A stretch of 64,000 nucleotides of DNA, taken from NCBI RefSeq assembly GCF_003597395.2, contig NC_133773.1, positions 143,101,327 to 143,165,326 on the forward strand, read 5' to 3'. Shown here one piece after another: positions 1 through 42,845 of the stretch. Source of the stretch: Chelonoidis abingdonii. Its lineage: Eukaryota; Chordata; Testudines; Testudinidae. Numbering within the stretch: position 1 is the first letter of the stretch; each line of letters begins with the position of its first letter. Below the pieces are notes generated by a model. It had not been told where the DNA came from. It saw nothing but the letters and a program-made list of their open reading frames with translations, and searched no databases. The position numbers and the translations under genes were made by a program.

Positions 1-1043
1 CTTTTGAACACTGACATCTTGTTAAAAACAAGAAGAGCTCATGAATTTTAAGCCCCCCAATTTTGCCTTCTTCCCCAGGGTTAGAACTATAACTTGCAGG
101 AGAGACATTAAAACGAAATAAAACCAAATGCCACCAAAACAAAAATCAAGCGAACCCATCCAAAGGGCCCCAAATCCTTGCCTTTCACGCGGCTGTTTCA
201 ACATTTGACAAAAGCCCTTGGTTTTCTGTCATTCTTTTCATTTCCTTGATGGATCCCCAATTGTCAAGCCTTCAAGAAAATGCACTTTAGCTCTTTGTCA
301 CCAAATGTAATTTGATAAACTCTTTGCAGAAACATACTGGTTTCCGAGTCTTTTCAAAAACTGTTACTGCAGGGAGAAGGGGTGTGGCGAGGGAGGGGGA
401 GGATATTTGAGAATCTCAATTGAACATTTAAAAAAAATGTTTTCATGGTGGGGGTTGCAAGGGAGAGAAAAAGAACAACAAGCGGGGAAAAAAAAAGTTT
501 AATCTGCGATCTGAAATGTGCACACTCATGTGAGGGGCAGCAGGGTGTGTGTGTGGGGGGGGTGGGCCCTACCTTGCCACAGCTCTTAAATGCTTGTGAA
601 TACTCATTTTCAGACATCATGCTGTGGGCGGATACCACACCAGCTTTTATTCTATAAAATGCTCTTGGCTTCTTTCAAGGGGGGAACAATCCGTAGGAGG
701 TAGATTTGGGTCAGGGGGGCGGGGGAGCAGTAAATTGTTCAAGTCGAGTTGGACTCTAAGTATTTGGTAAGTTACAAATTTTTGTTTGTTTGTTTGAACT
801 CTGAAATGTTTTGCCTATTTGAGATCCCAGCCTATAGAATGTAGAAAATATTGCTAGCTGGGGCTGGCATCAAATGACTGTTGTTTCCAGATCTGGGGAA
901 TTTGAGCCAGTTGCTCTCTAAACATTCTTATCCTTCTCTTTTTCTGAATTGCTTCAGTCAACGTTTTTCATATTAGGGTGAGCTACCCAGCAACTTGTAA
1001 ATTGCACTGCAAGCTGTAAGTTGTCTGATTGTTAATAACAGCA
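1..1043. other. intergenic, upstream flank; nothing recognised
   Basis: Mixed AT-rich sequence with short G-runs around 550-570 and 715-725. No reading frame resembles a known protein and no interspersed repeat is recognisable. In mammals EXOC6B lies upstream of CYP26B1 in tandem, so distal 3' UTR or intergenic sequence of that gene is possible, but nothing here proves it. Confidence 0.5.
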
Positions 1044-1204
1044 GGGCCAGATTCCCAGTTGGCAAAAATGGATCTATAAGGAACATCTCCAGCTGGAGTA
1101 ACTTCACTGAAGTCAGCAGAGTTACAACAATGTACGCTAGCTGAGAATCTAGCCCATCCACTTTAGAATTGTTTTGGTGTAAAAAAAAAAAAAAAAAAAA
1201 AAAA
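1044..1204. repeat. fold-back dispersed repeat (family P1) followed by an A24 tract
   Basis: The unit starts GGGCCAGATTC and ends GAATCTAGCCC, which are inverted copies of each other. Its centre carries GGAGTAACTTCACTGAAGTC, the near-palindromic core seen in other copies of this family in the window. A run of 24 A at 1181-1204 follows about 25 bp later. I treat it as an old MITE-like or SINE-like repeat; the class is not established. Confidence 0.55.
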
Positions 1205-2390
1205 GTGACCAGAAAGCCAGCTGGAAATTAAATTGCAGGGTCATGTTTTTTCAATTAATAACTCAGCAAGAATGATACTTAAATTACAGAGAAATTGGAG
1301 ATTTTATTTAAATTAAATCAGATCTTTAATAGATTCTGTTTGTCTGGCTGTGCTGGATGTGGGGTTTCCATTAAAGTATCCACATTTATTTGTTTAATTT
1401 TACACAGACAGTTAGGTGTGTAAAGTGCTTTGAAATCCACTCATGTGAAATATGCGATAAAAATATAAACCCCTTATGGTTAAAGGAAAGAAAACTAAAG
1501 CCTAGAACAAATAAAACAAATAATCTAAATAAAAAAGAGAAGCAAAATGAAATCTATTTTGAACAAAGTAGAGCAGAGAGAAATATATATCCAAAGGTTT
1601 CAGATTTTTGCTGAAAATTGACTTTAGATCAAATACAAATATTATGCTTTTGTGTGTAGTTAGATATGACGTATAAGAAGACCGCTTCTGTAATGGTCAT
1701 ACCAGAATCAAAAATAGCAGTTGTGTATTTCCAATCCATAGCAGGCCTTATTTATTTATTTTTATTATTTTTATTTTTTTTTACTATGGTGGCTAAAATA
1801 TTAATAGAAACAGATCAGTATGTTAAAAAGATGTCAGGAGCCAGAAGGGCAACAAATGCTTGAAAAAATACAAAATAATTTCAGAAGCAAATGCTATATT
1901 TCAAAAGTAAACAGTACCTAGAAATGTATAAGTGCCCTTCAAGACTATTTCATGGTATGTGCTAAAAATATATATATGTTAGCATGGAGTGGATTCAGTT
2001 TTGCCTGCTTAATGTTCATAGCCAGGCATGTAAAAGTGTAGCAGGAGAGTTTGTGTAGTTAAAAGAGGGAACACAAAATGTATATAGGGGAACGATGTGT
2101 TGAGAAAAGTAAATCAGGTGCTCCTGTTTATCCTTACATAATACATGAATGAGGGGGCATGCATAAAATGAAAGGCTGCAGCAAATTTAAAATTAAGAAA
2201 TATATATATGTATGTAGATTGATTTTTACATAATGCATAATTAACCTGTGGGACTCTGCCATTCTCTCCAAGCTGAGATTAGCAGGAATTCAGAAAAGAA
2301 CTGGACATTTGTGCAGCTACAATGAGAACATCTACTTACATTTAACAGAATTGTTTTAAATAAAAGCTTGGAAGGGGATATAAACTCCCG
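1205..2390. other. AT-rich intergenic, nothing recognised
   Basis: AT-rich sequence with short (TA)n and A/T runs, for example around 1968-1978 and 2203-2212. No coding signal or classifiable repeat is visible. Confidence 0.5.
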
Positions 2391-2570
2391 TGCTTCAGGG
2401 CAATCACTAACTGATAGGGGTCAGGAAGAAACTTTCTCTGTGAGCAGGTTATTCCACAGTTGCTCAATACGTGAGGGTTTTTTGCATCTTCCTCTGAAGC
2501 ATCTGGCACTGGTGGTTGTCAGAGACAGATGGACCCTTGATCTGAGCTGCCATGGCATTTCCTACAATCC
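2391..2570 (+). mobile_element. CR1 LINE 3' end
   Basis: Contains diagnostic turtle CR1 3' UTR phrases: TGCTTCAGGGCAA, GGGGTCAGGAAGAAACTTTC and CTTCCTCTGAAGCATCTGGC, followed by a decayed version of the CAGAGACAGGATACTGG terminus. Only the 3' tail is present, as is typical of 5'-truncated CR1 copies. Confidence 0.85.
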
Positions 2571-3920
2571 TTAAGATTAGTCCAAAAGCAAGCCAGGTGG
2601 TAGGGTGTGTTACACGGGACAGCATCGTCCCCATGGATCTATGAGTGCTTCTCACTCTATCTGTGTAGAAGGGGCACCCTTTCCCCACCACAGCTTCTAC
2701 CCACCCCCATTCCCAGATTTTTGGGGGGGTTGAGGTTCCATGTGTCGGGCAAGGTGAGAGAAGCAAGCCGGGGTCGCACACACTTTGCCCTTAACCCAGG
2801 GACCAGTGAATGTGGCTGGACAATACAGTTCAGCACAGCCATGCTAACAGCAATGGAGCTGTGCTGTCACGGCAGTGGGGCGATCGGCAGGGAAGCAGTT
2901 GGGGCTGGCTTCCAATATATCCCTGACATCTACAGGTGCTGGCTCCAAATCCCCTTCTCAGGGAGTGACACCCCCACCCTTCCTGGTGGAATAATCTGTT
3001 GGGGATCCCCTTAGGGGAACATCAGAGTCACCTCCCAGCCTGAAGGATTTTCCTATGGGCGGGAAGCCTGGTATGGTCCTCTGTGTTAACCCCAAACTTT
3101 CTGGCTGGAGGGAACGGAGCCCAGGAATGATTAACTCAGCAGCCAGGTCACCACTGCAGTGGGGGGTTGCTCCAGGGGCTTCAGATTGGGATGGGCTGTG
3201 GGTAGACAGATACAAAGGGCATGTGTGGAGGGGGGGGGCATGGGGAGTGACGCATGGGCAACAGGGATAGTGCTTCTGCTTGAGAGCTTCTAATACTCAG
3301 GAGGCCCCTGAAGGAGGAACAGTTAGCAGGGTAATACCAGCAGGGGACAGGCTTGCCCCTATGGGCGAGGGAAGGGGAAACGCAAGGATGCTCTGATTTG
3401 TCAGGCAGAGGGAACTGCTTTTTCTGCACAGGGATTATTTCGGGACAGACGTCTGACACCCTGAGCACTCCTTAGCTCTCCCCTGGTGTGGGTGTGTTGC
3501 TGTTGGGAAGAAGGCAAGGCTGCAGTCATGCTCTGCCTTTTCAGTGAGCCCTGTGGGCGCCTCCCCTTACGCCCCTACGCACCGCCATGAAAGTCAAAAG
3601 CACAATCCAGCCCCTCACGTGGTCACTGAACTGCAGGGGGGCGAGACGCAGCACATAGTCATGGTGGGGTTAAGGCACATCCATGCAGAGGATGAATAAT
3701 GACGAACGGCTCCAGCCGTGCCCCTGTCGTTTTCCTTCCTGTCCATGGAGCTTAAGAGCCAACATTATATTTCAGCATGGGCTTTCTCTGTTCCCAGGCA
3801 GAGCCCAGTTGCCTGCTCCCATGTGGAGCCATTCTGCTGCATGGCCTATATGTGCCATTGCTTTCCACATCGAGGCCAGCATTTGAAGAGGCAAAAATAG
3901 GGACTGAGTGAGAGGCAGCA
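2571..3920. other. intergenic, nothing recognised
   Basis: Moderately GC-rich single-copy-looking sequence. Open frames here (for example 2607-3014) have no recognisable protein similarity and no codon pattern suggesting a gene. A CTCF-like match with one mismatch, CCAGCAGGGGACAG, lies near 3338. Confidence 0.45.
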
Positions 3921-4164
3921 GTGGGCAGTTCACTGTCCTAGCACTCAGGAGACCTGGGGTCTATTCCTGCCTCTGACACTGATCTGCCCGGTGACCATGG
4001 GCAAGTTGCCTCCACCTCCTTGTGCCTCAGTTTCCCATCTCTGCCTTTGCCTGTTCAGTCTATTTAGAGTGCAAGTTGTAAGGGCTGTACATACAGTACC
4101 TAGCCTAAGAGAGCCCTGGTCTCAAATGGATTAGGTGCTGCTGTAATGCAAATATTAATAATTC
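3921..4164 (+). repeat. MIR-like CORE-SINE
   Basis: Shows in order the tRNA-like head remnant (CAGGAGACCTGGGGTCTATT), the core (GACCATGGGCAAGTTGCC, GTGCCTCAGTTTCCC) and a 3' tail ending GCTGCTGTAATGCAAATA. The same tail appears in antisense in other copies in the window, so this is a full-length element. Confidence 0.8.
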
Positions 4165-4402
4165 ACTGTCAGTGTCCTTTACAGCCACCAATGTACGATT
4201 GCACTGGGAGTTAGTCGCATGCACTGTTACTACCAAACCGAAATGCAGAGCTGTTCCTGGTCAGCTATTTCACTCCAGCACTCTGTTTCTGGGTCATCTT
4301 AGGAAAGGTGTTTTGGTTTCGCACAACCACAAAAAGAATTTTCAGGAAGTGGCAGAGAGTGGGGTCTACTGGTTAGAGCAGGGCCCTAGGAATCAGTACT
4401 CT

Positions 4403-4576
4403 GTGGTTTGAGCATTGACCTGCTAAACCCAGGGTTGTGAGTTCAATCCTTGAGGGGGTCATTTAGGGATCTGGGGCAAAAATCTGTCTGGGGATTGGTC
4501 CTGCTTTGAGCAGGGGGTTGGACTACATGACCACCTGAGGTCCCTTTCAACCCTGATAGTCTATGATTCTATGAAT
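4403..4576 (+). mobile_element. tRNA-derived SINE with CR1-like tail (Cry-SINE type)
   Basis: A pol III A-box-like TGGTTTGAGCATTGACC and a B-box-like GAGTTCAATCC lie in a tRNA-related head. A body with GGTCCTGCTTTGAGCAGG follows, then a CR1-like 3' end with the terminal repeat CTATGATTCTATGA. This architecture is characteristic of turtle SINEs. It sits inside an older MIR-like SINE, so it inserted later. Confidence 0.85.
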
Positions 4577-4675
4577 TTTTGGGTTCTGTTTCTGGCTCTT
4601 CTAGTGACTTGCTGCATGATCCGGAGCAGGACACTTGCCTGTCCTGTGTCAGATCCTCCTCCATAAAGCGGGGAT

Positions 4676-4773
4676 TAGAGCTGGTCAAAAAATGCCTGAA
4701 ATTTGTATTTTTGGTGAAAAAAACAGGTTGGGATTTTTGACAGAAATGTTCATCTTTTGTTTGACCAGCTCTA
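4676..4773. mobile_element. 98-bp MITE with 14-bp terminal inverted repeats
   Basis: Starts TAGAGCTGGTCAAA and ends with its exact reverse complement TTTGACCAGCTCTA. It interrupts the 3' half of the MIR-like SINE. No target-site duplication is clear, so the superfamily is not assigned. Confidence 0.7.
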
Positions 4774-4984
4774 GTTCTGACCAAAAAATTCCAAATTGGG
4801 ACATTCTGACTAATTTTTTCACTAACATTTTGCCAAAAAAAACCAACAGCAAATTTTCATGAAAGTTTTAATGGGGAGGAGGATATTTATTTACCACCCA
4901 GTGGGTTTGTAAGGCTTATTTAAGGAAAGCTTGTAAAGTGCTTTGCCTGCAATCTGCCTGGTCAGTGGAGATTGGCATTACAAG

Positions 4985-5423
4985 TAGAGCGTGTTAACAA
5001 AATTCCATTGCTACAGTTTTGCATTGGAAAATGCTGTTTCAACGAAACTGACTTCTTTTTTCGTGAAATCCCTTTGATTTAACCAAAATTTTGTTTCAAA
5101 TAAATGGGAAAATATAAAAAAAAAAATGTTGAAACATTGGCTTTCAAGATTCAGGGACTGAAAAGTTTCAGTTTTCTGCTTCGAATTAACTTTGTTTCCT
5201 TTTGTGTTTAATTAATATAATGTATTTTATTTTTACATAAAAAAGATTGAAATGGAAACAATCTTTTAAACTAACAATAACAAAATATTGCTATTTCCTC
5301 CAAGCAAATTTGTTAGAATTTTGGTTTGTGAAAAAAAAAAAATGTTTTGTGTCCCAGTTCAGAATAGGGAGAAAAAATCAAAAACTTGAAATTTTTTGCA
5401 GGGTAGAAAAACCCCCAGCTCTA
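4985..5423. mobile_element. 439-bp AT-rich MITE with exact 8-bp target-site duplication
   Basis: Flanked by ATTACAAG at 4977-4984 and again at 5424-5431. Termini are TAGAGC and GCTCTA. The 8-bp duplication is the size made by hAT transposases. It has no coding capacity. AT-rich sequence in intron 2 near 24780-25170 has similar texture and may be related. Confidence 0.75.
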
Positions 5424-5431
5424 ATTACAAG

Positions 5432-6625
5432 ACACTACTAGTGGGGGTTAGCCTGTCTTGCCTGTATATTTTCTCTGGGTTTGGGGGAAAGGCCCCTCAT
5501 CTGACAGGAAGTCTGTAATGTCGATGTGGGACTGCTCCCGAATTCATGAATGATGACAGGTGCAAACACGGCTGCATGTGAATCCTCTGAATGCAGCACA
5601 CATGACATTGACATGGCTGCTCCAGGAAACTTAGAAATATTAACAATCAGGTGCTAGGGGAGTTTAATTATTATTTTTTCTTTTTATGGGGGTGGTGTGG
5701 GGTCTGTGTCAAGGTCCTATCCCCATTTTCCTGCAGTCTGAGCCAGGACAGGTGTAACTAAAATATCCATCTCAGCTGCTCTGGGGATGCCTCACTTCCC
5801 CTTACTTGCTAACTGACCGAGGCTGATAGATTGAAACTTTAAGTATACTCCAGCGGTTCTATCGCTGTGCTCAGTGGAGCATTTGCCAGGGGCTCAGGAA
5901 AGCCGGCTGATCACCTGGTGTTGGATTCCCCTTGCTCCCAACTGCTAAACTGTATTAAAAGCCAATTACATTGACATTAAAATACTTTCCTAATGTTGCT
6001 TTGCCAGGGAAACAAGTGCTGTTGGTGCCTATGTGATGATGAACAGGGAGGGGAGGCAGGGTGCTGGTAATGGGGAACATGCAGGGAGACAGGGAACAGG
6101 ACGAGGTGGTGGATGGGGAGATGTGGTCTGGGCCATGGAAAGGAGTGGTGGGGGCATGAATTCTGAACTGGTTGAGATTTAGTATTGAGGAACTTTGTCC
6201 AGGGTGGAAGATGGGGGATGTAACAAGATCTTGTCCATTGGGCATTTAAGCTATTGTGGTCAGACAAATGAATGGTAAAGCTATTTTATGCTAATTTACC
6301 ACCAGACGTACCCCACTTCCCAATATTTTATAGTTGTCTGCAGTCCTACTTCCTTCCCATCCTGAAGGATCCCAAGATGCTTCCCACACCACTGAAATGC
6401 AGCCATCTCTGGGGCAAAGGGTGACCACTTGCCAGCCTGTTCCACCAAAGCAGGAAAGGGGAGGGAAAATGCTGGCGAAAGACATTGGGACAAGCTTGTA
6501 TGGGATTCTTAATGCTTCACCCTAAGCAGAGACAACCTCAGGCTTCATCCCAAAGACCCAAACACAGTAAATTGCAAGGTATTCCAATTACGTACGTAAG
6601 AAGGGGTGATGGACTAACTTGATCC
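5432..6625. other. intergenic, nothing recognised
   Basis: No classifiable repeat or coding signal. Purine-rich stretch at about 6035-6125. The element TGTCAAGGTCC near 5707 resembles an NR5A (SF-1) half-site, but a single half-site carries little weight. Confidence 0.45.
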
Positions 6626-6720
6626 TTTCATAGATTCCAAGGCCAGAAAGAAACCATTGTGATCATCTAGTCTGACCTCCCGAATGACGCAGGCCAGAGA
6701 ACTTCCCCATGAGGATTTGA
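6626..6720 (-). mobile_element. CR1 LINE 3' fragment, antisense
   Basis: TTTCATAGATTCCAAGGCCA, CATTGTGATCATCTAGTCTG and AGGCCAGAGAACTTCCCC are the usual antisense CR1 3' terminal phrases. Confidence 0.8.
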
Positions 6721-7061
6721 AGCCAAGGTGTCTAGGACTCTCAAACCTGAGCCTTAGAATAGAGAAGCCATCCCCTGGGCCAGAGAGCTGGCTGCTACTG
6801 GCTTTTCTTCCCACTGTTATTTTATTACGTGTGTTGCAGTAGTGCCTCCCAGCTGTAGTCACGGGCAAAGGCCTCAGTGGAGAAATGCAGGACAAACAGG
6901 CAGCCCCTGCCCCAGAGAGCTACAGTCTCACTGTGTGCATTGCTTCAAGTTCTGTACTGTAGAAAAACCACCTTCAGTAGCCTCCGACCCGTGGGAGGAG
7001 TGTTGAGCCTGTGGAGTTGGAGGTGCTTGTATGTACCCTAGATAACTCAGGTCACTATGGG

Positions 7062-7205
7062 TGAAATTCTCCCCTGGGCAGAAGGCCAGCTTGGGGACAG
7101 GGAAACTGAGTCACAGAGAGTGGTCACGGTTACACAGCAAGCCAAAGGTGGGACTGTTGGACAACAGAACCGAGGAGTTGTGACTCCTAGTGCTGAGCTC
7201 CGAGT
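7062..7205 (-). repeat. MIR-like SINE, antisense, decayed
   Basis: GGGAAACTGAGTCACAGAGA, GTCACGGTTACACAGCAAG and the antisense tRNA-like head (TTGTGACTCCTAGTGCTGAG) appear in the expected order. Confidence 0.7.
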
Positions 7206-7482
7206 ACCAGATGTCATTCCCTCCACCCCACAGATCCCAAGGGCAGCTGTGTGGCGAGGTGGGTGCTCCAGGTCTCCCCTTTGCTCCCGGTGGCACTGCC
7301 TCTGCCCACCCTCCCTCCTCGAAGGCACTGAAGATGTGAAGGGAGAATGAAAGCTGCTTGGCAGACGCATTGACTCTCACAGTGATTTTCTATTGGAAAT
7401 CCATCAGGGTCTGAGAAGAGCACATCATGGAGAGAGGCAGCTCGACCCACTGTGCTGGAGGGAGGGACTTCAACCAGGCACC

Positions 7483-8218
7483 AAGAACATAAGAACAGCC
7501 ATACTGGGTGAGAGCAAAGGTCCATCTAGCCCAGTCTCCTGTCTTCCAACAGTGGCCAATGCCAGGTGCCCCGGAGGGAATGAACAGAACAGGTAATTAT
7601 CAAGTGATCCATCCCCTGTTGCTCATTCCCAGTCTCTGGCAAACAGAGGCTAGGGCCACCATTCCTGCCCATCCTGCCTAATAGCCATTGATGGACCTAT
7701 CCTCCAGGAATTTATCTAGTTCTTTTTTGAACCCCGTTATAGTGTTGGCCTTCACAACATCCTCTGGCAAGGAGTTCCACAGGTTGACTGTGTGTTGTGT
7801 GAAAAAATACTTCCTTCTGTTTGTTTTAAACCTGCTGCCTATTAATTTCAGTTAGTGACCCCTAGTTCTTGTATCATGAGAAGGAGCAAATAACAATTCC
7901 TTATTTACTTTCTCCACACCAGTCATGACTTTATAGACCTCTATCATATCCCCCCACTTAGTCGTCTCTTTTCCAAGCTGAAAAGTCCCAGTCCTATTAA
8001 TCTCTCCTCATACAGAAGCCGTTCCATACCCCTAATCATTTTTGTTGCCCTTTTCTGAACCTTTTTGAAGTCCAATATATCATTTTTTGAGATGAGGCGA
8101 CCACATCTGCATGCAGTATTCAAGGTGTGGGCATACCATGGATTTATATAGAGGCAATATGATATTTTCCATCTTATTATCTGTCCCTTTCTTAATGATG
8201 CCCAGCATTCTGTTCACA
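7483..8218 (-). mobile_element. CR1 LINE, 5'-truncated, antisense, about 735 bp
   Basis: Reading + it begins AAGAACATAAGAACAGCC, the antisense of the CR1 3' terminus, and runs through the 3' UTR into the end of ORF2. On the minus strand the ORF2 C-terminal region can be read (LYKSMVCPHLEYCMQMWSPH, near 8080-8165), matching the CR1 reverse transcriptase tail. The copy is truncated at its 5' end near 8218 and broken by stops, so it is not active. It is one of the best-preserved CR1 copies in the window. Confidence 0.9.
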
Positions 8219-8317
8219 AGGAAGCCAGGAAGCAGTTGCTCCCACCTTTCCACCCTCCCTGCCCCTCCTGCTTTTGCTTGGAAAGTGGGAGGGACACCAG
8301 GCACCTCTGAAAGGCTG

Positions 8318-8460
8318 GTGGTATTATTGCCATGTTTGGGGAAACTGAGGCACAGTGTTTGCGTTACTTGCCCAGGGTCACTCAGCAGCTGATTGATGGA
8401 ATCAAGGCTAGAAGCAAGTCACTGGTTCTCTGCTTTAACTGGTAGCCCTCCTGGCCATAC
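8318..8460 (-). repeat. MIR-like SINE, antisense, decayed
   Basis: GGGGAAACTGAGGCACAG followed by TTGCCCAGGGTCACTCAGCA, the antisense core of MIR-like SINEs. Confidence 0.7.
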
Positions 8461-10860
8461 TGCCCCGCAGCAACCCTGTGTAGTAAAGGTCTGGGGGGTG
8501 GGGGGGATGGATCACTCCACATGTTGGGAGATGCACTAGCTGGCTTATCTGGAAGATGCTTCTGCAGCAACTGCACAGGAAGGAAGGTGGGGAAAGGCTA
8601 GGCCCAGAGAAGCAGAACCATCGCACATGGCTGAGTTCAGTGGATGCCCGGTGCTCCCACTAGTCTCCCATGTTGTTCTCCAAAGGGGTGGGAATGCAGG
8701 GGAGACATGGGTGCCTGTGTGAAAAACGGGGCACCAGGTCCCCATTGACCCTAGTCATAGGGCCTGGAGATCACCCAACTCCCTGCTGAGCCACTGTTTG
8801 ACAAAGGAACTTGCACAGAAAGGCAGATGGACATTAGACACAGCTCAACAACCACTAGGACATCCAGTTCCTCCCACCTCCACCCAACCCAGGACTGCTC
8901 CTTACAGCAGACTCTCTAGCATTGTTTCCTGCTGAAGGTAAAGAGGCCTGGGAACCTGCTGCTTGGGAAGCAGCCCTCCAGGAGGGCATGGGCTGCTGCT
9001 GCTGCTGCTCTGGGAACCTGCCTTGCTGAGAGCAGTTTAGCAGTTCCCAGCACCCCTTTGACTGCAGAAAGGGTCCCCAGCAGCTGGAGGAGAGAATTAT
9101 TTAGCAGGAAATTTAATATGGGATGGCCTCGGTCTCCTTTCTGCAAGCGAAAACCCCTTCCCCTTTTGAGGGAGGGGGCAGTAAAGACACATCCTGGCCC
9201 AAAGAGCTTCTGAGAGGGTAGTTGTTTAAACTGCAGCCTCTATCCTGCAGTGCCCAGCAAGGGAGAGGTGTACTTAACTGGGAGACAGGGTTCTGTTTCT
9301 AGTGCTGACCCCTAAATTTGGACAGTAGGTCCTGCAAAGACCTGCTAGGTTAGATTGAGGGACAGTCTAATGTTACCTCCAACAACCTACCGTAGAGGCA
9401 TCTGATCCTTTGGAACCCGGGAATACAATTCTCCAGCTGTTTGCGTAGATTATGATACATTTTTTAAAACGAGAGATACTTTAGCAGTGGCTGAACAGGC
9501 ACCAGGAACAGATAGAAATGAAAAGTGGACAGGAGGGAAAGAGGAGGGAAAAAGAGATCGCCTGGTTTCCTATGTCCGTTCGCATTCAGACGAACCCCCT
9601 TTTGAACGCAGCATGCAAAGATGCGCTTTTCTTTTTCTGCCTTCACCTGCTGTTCGGAGCGGTGTAGTATCCAAAGTGTCCACCAGGTGGGGTTACAGGG
9701 CAAAGAGTGAACCGCGATGCTCCAGGCTGTGGGAGCCGAGAGACTTCGCTTCAGCTCTGAAAAGCGCAGGAACAGGGAGGGGGAGAGAGCGGAGCGCCTC
9801 TCGCATCCAGTGCTCCGGGCTAGACGTGCATGGAGGGCAGAAAACGAGCCAGTCCTTCAGGCGCTCCGACACACACACCCTTTTCTCTGGGGCCATTGGC
9901 TCACAGAAAACAAGACAATCTGAGACAGAGGGAGAGAGAGCGACACCCAGCTCTGGTTTCTGTGTCCCACCAGATTCAAACCCGCTGGGGAAGGGGGGAG
10001 AGTCAATAAACTTTTGTTTTTCCTGTAATCTGAAGCACATTCTTTGCCAATCTGCCTGTCACTGCCCAGCCCTGACACTACCTTTCCCTGGCGTGTGGGT
10101 AGCAATCTTTGGGTGTGGTGAGGGGTGGGGCCGGGAGACTCTCGATAGCAATAACTATTAGATTTAGGAGGAATCAAAGGAGAGAAAGAAAGTTTGCCAG
10201 CCTCCCTCGAACTGGGATGGCAAAACTTCAGTTCTCTATAAAATGCAATGGTGTCTCTTCAAACACACCTTTCCTCCAGCCCCAGGGAAAGCGCACGGGC
10301 GGCTCATGCAGAATAAGAAAGCCAGATCGGACCCTGAGATTATTTTGTCGAGTAATTTTAAAGTCTTTGTGGGGCTGATCTCCAGCGGCACCGGTGGAAA
10401 TCAGTTGCAGAGCTCCTGGGATCGTCTCCTGCTGCGGCAGGGGGTGTGTCAACGAGACACCGTGGAAAGAAAGATCTCATTCAAAAATAAAATCAGTGAA
10501 GCGAGAAACACAAGCGGCTGCAAACAGGGGTGATGCCCCAGTCACCCCCCTCGCCCCTTTCCAGGTGTAAAGCTGCTGCAAAAGCCCAGGGCTGGGAAAG
10601 ATGCCCCCACATGGCTGAGCGCATGTTTGTTTATCTCCTTGTTGTAGGTGTGGATCGCGGCAGACAGGAAAATGAAAAACTCAGTTTGATCCTTCTACAA
10701 CCCTCCCTGGCTGTCTCTTTTCTGGGACTGAAGCCAAACCTCGCACGCTCCAGCGCCCGGTCTGCCTAGACATTCACCCCGCCTCCAAAAAGTCCTCTGA
10801 AGTGAAGAAGGGGGGGGGGGGGGGGAGAAGCCAGCAGCTGGCTGCTTGCCCATTACTCAG
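8461..10860 (+). other. proximal upstream region of CYP26B1, mostly repeat-free
   Basis: A (GCT)n run lies near 8993-9008, and no interspersed repeat is recognisable from about 9.15 kb on. GC content rises towards 9.6-10.8 kb, with GC/KLF-type boxes (GGTGAGGGGTGGGGCC near 10117) and a 16-G homopolymer at 10810-10825. The absence of insertions next to a dosage-sensitive developmental gene suggests regulatory sequence; that is inference. Confidence 0.45.
9680..9692 (+). promoter_or_regulatory. CTCF-like motif upstream of CYP26B1
   Basis: CCACCAGGTGGGG matches the CTCF core except that C at position 12 is G. It also contains the E-box CAGGTG. It lies about 1.8 kb upstream of the start codon. 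Motif match only. Confidence 0.3.
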
Positions 10861-10872
10861 CCTCCCTGCCTC

Positions 10873-10880
10873 TATATAAA
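10873..10880 (+). promoter_or_regulatory. candidate TATA box, distal choice
   Basis: TATATAAA is a good TATA box. If used, transcription would start near 10905 and give an unspliced leader of about 595 nt with several upstream ATGs. The alternative at 11263 would give a shorter leader. Confidence 0.35.
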
Positions 10881-11008
10881 CACACACATTGAGTTTCTTT
10901 TTTACTCACATTGAGAGAGGATTTAACAACCAAACCTCCCTCTTCATAGCAATGCAGTGGAGAAAACTCTAGGGCTTACAATAACCAGGCCTATATATAG
11001 CTATATAA

Positions 11009-11053
11009 CTCTCTCTCTCTCTATTTATATATATATATACATATATATATATT
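11009..11053. repeat. (CT)n/(TA)n microsatellite
   Basis: A CT run joined to a long TATATA run with one C interruption, upstream of exon 1 and between the two TATA candidates. Confidence 0.85.
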
Positions 11054-11262
11054 TAATTCCTGCTCCATCTCTCCAGATCTTTGCTGAATTATTTCACGAT
11101 ATAGATAGATGCTATATTTTTCTGGCTTGCATTGGCAGCAAAGAGATCTATAGTATTTGCATAGGGGTTTTTTCTTCTTCCTTTTTAAAAAAAATTTGAT
11201 TGCACACAGAATTTGTGGGTTTTTTTTTTTTCTTTTTGGCTGTGTGCTCTGTAAAAGTTTAC

Positions 11263-11270
11263 TTTAAAAG
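11263..11270 (+). promoter_or_regulatory. candidate TATA-like element, proximal choice
   Basis: TTTAAAAG lies about 235 nt before the start codon and would give a leader of roughly 200 nt, in my recollection closer to the mammalian gene. It is a weaker TATA than the one at 10873. Confidence 0.3.
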
Positions 11271-11393
11271 TTTTCAGAGAGGGGAATCTTATTTTGCTGC
11301 TGGTTGGGGGGGAAGAGAACCAGACACCTCCCTACCCCACCCCCCAAATTCTGATCTCCTCCCCCTTCCCTGCTCTGAGCTCACCTTCTATGA

Positions 11394-42845
<31,452 letters not shown>

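Larger units (their letters stand above)
4360..4984 (+). repeat. MIR-like SINE split by later insertions
   Basis: The head (CTACTGGTTAGAGCAGGG) is at 4370-4400 and the core resumes at about 4577 (GGGTTCTGTTTCTGGCTC to AAAGCGGGGAT at 4675). The 3' part (GGAAAGCTTGTAAAGTGCTT) lies at about 4860-4984. A tRNA-SINE separates head from core and a 98-bp MITE separates core from tail; a third insertion begins at 4985. Sequence 4774-4860 is unassigned and may belong to the MITE. Confidence 0.65.

Noticed and set aside
9698..9714. Possible retinoid element AGGGCA-n5-TGAACC
   Set aside because: Half-sites are inverted, not direct, and one is imperfect; not a canonical RAR/RXR site.
9487..10161. 224-codon open frame upstream of CYP26B1
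   Set aside because: No recognisable domain, no splice context, GC-rich promoter-type sequence, and it overlaps other chance frames.
1..11000. 3' exon of EXOC6B, expected upstream by mammalian synteny
   Set aside because: No exocyst-like coding sequence was found; the neighbour probably lies outside the window.
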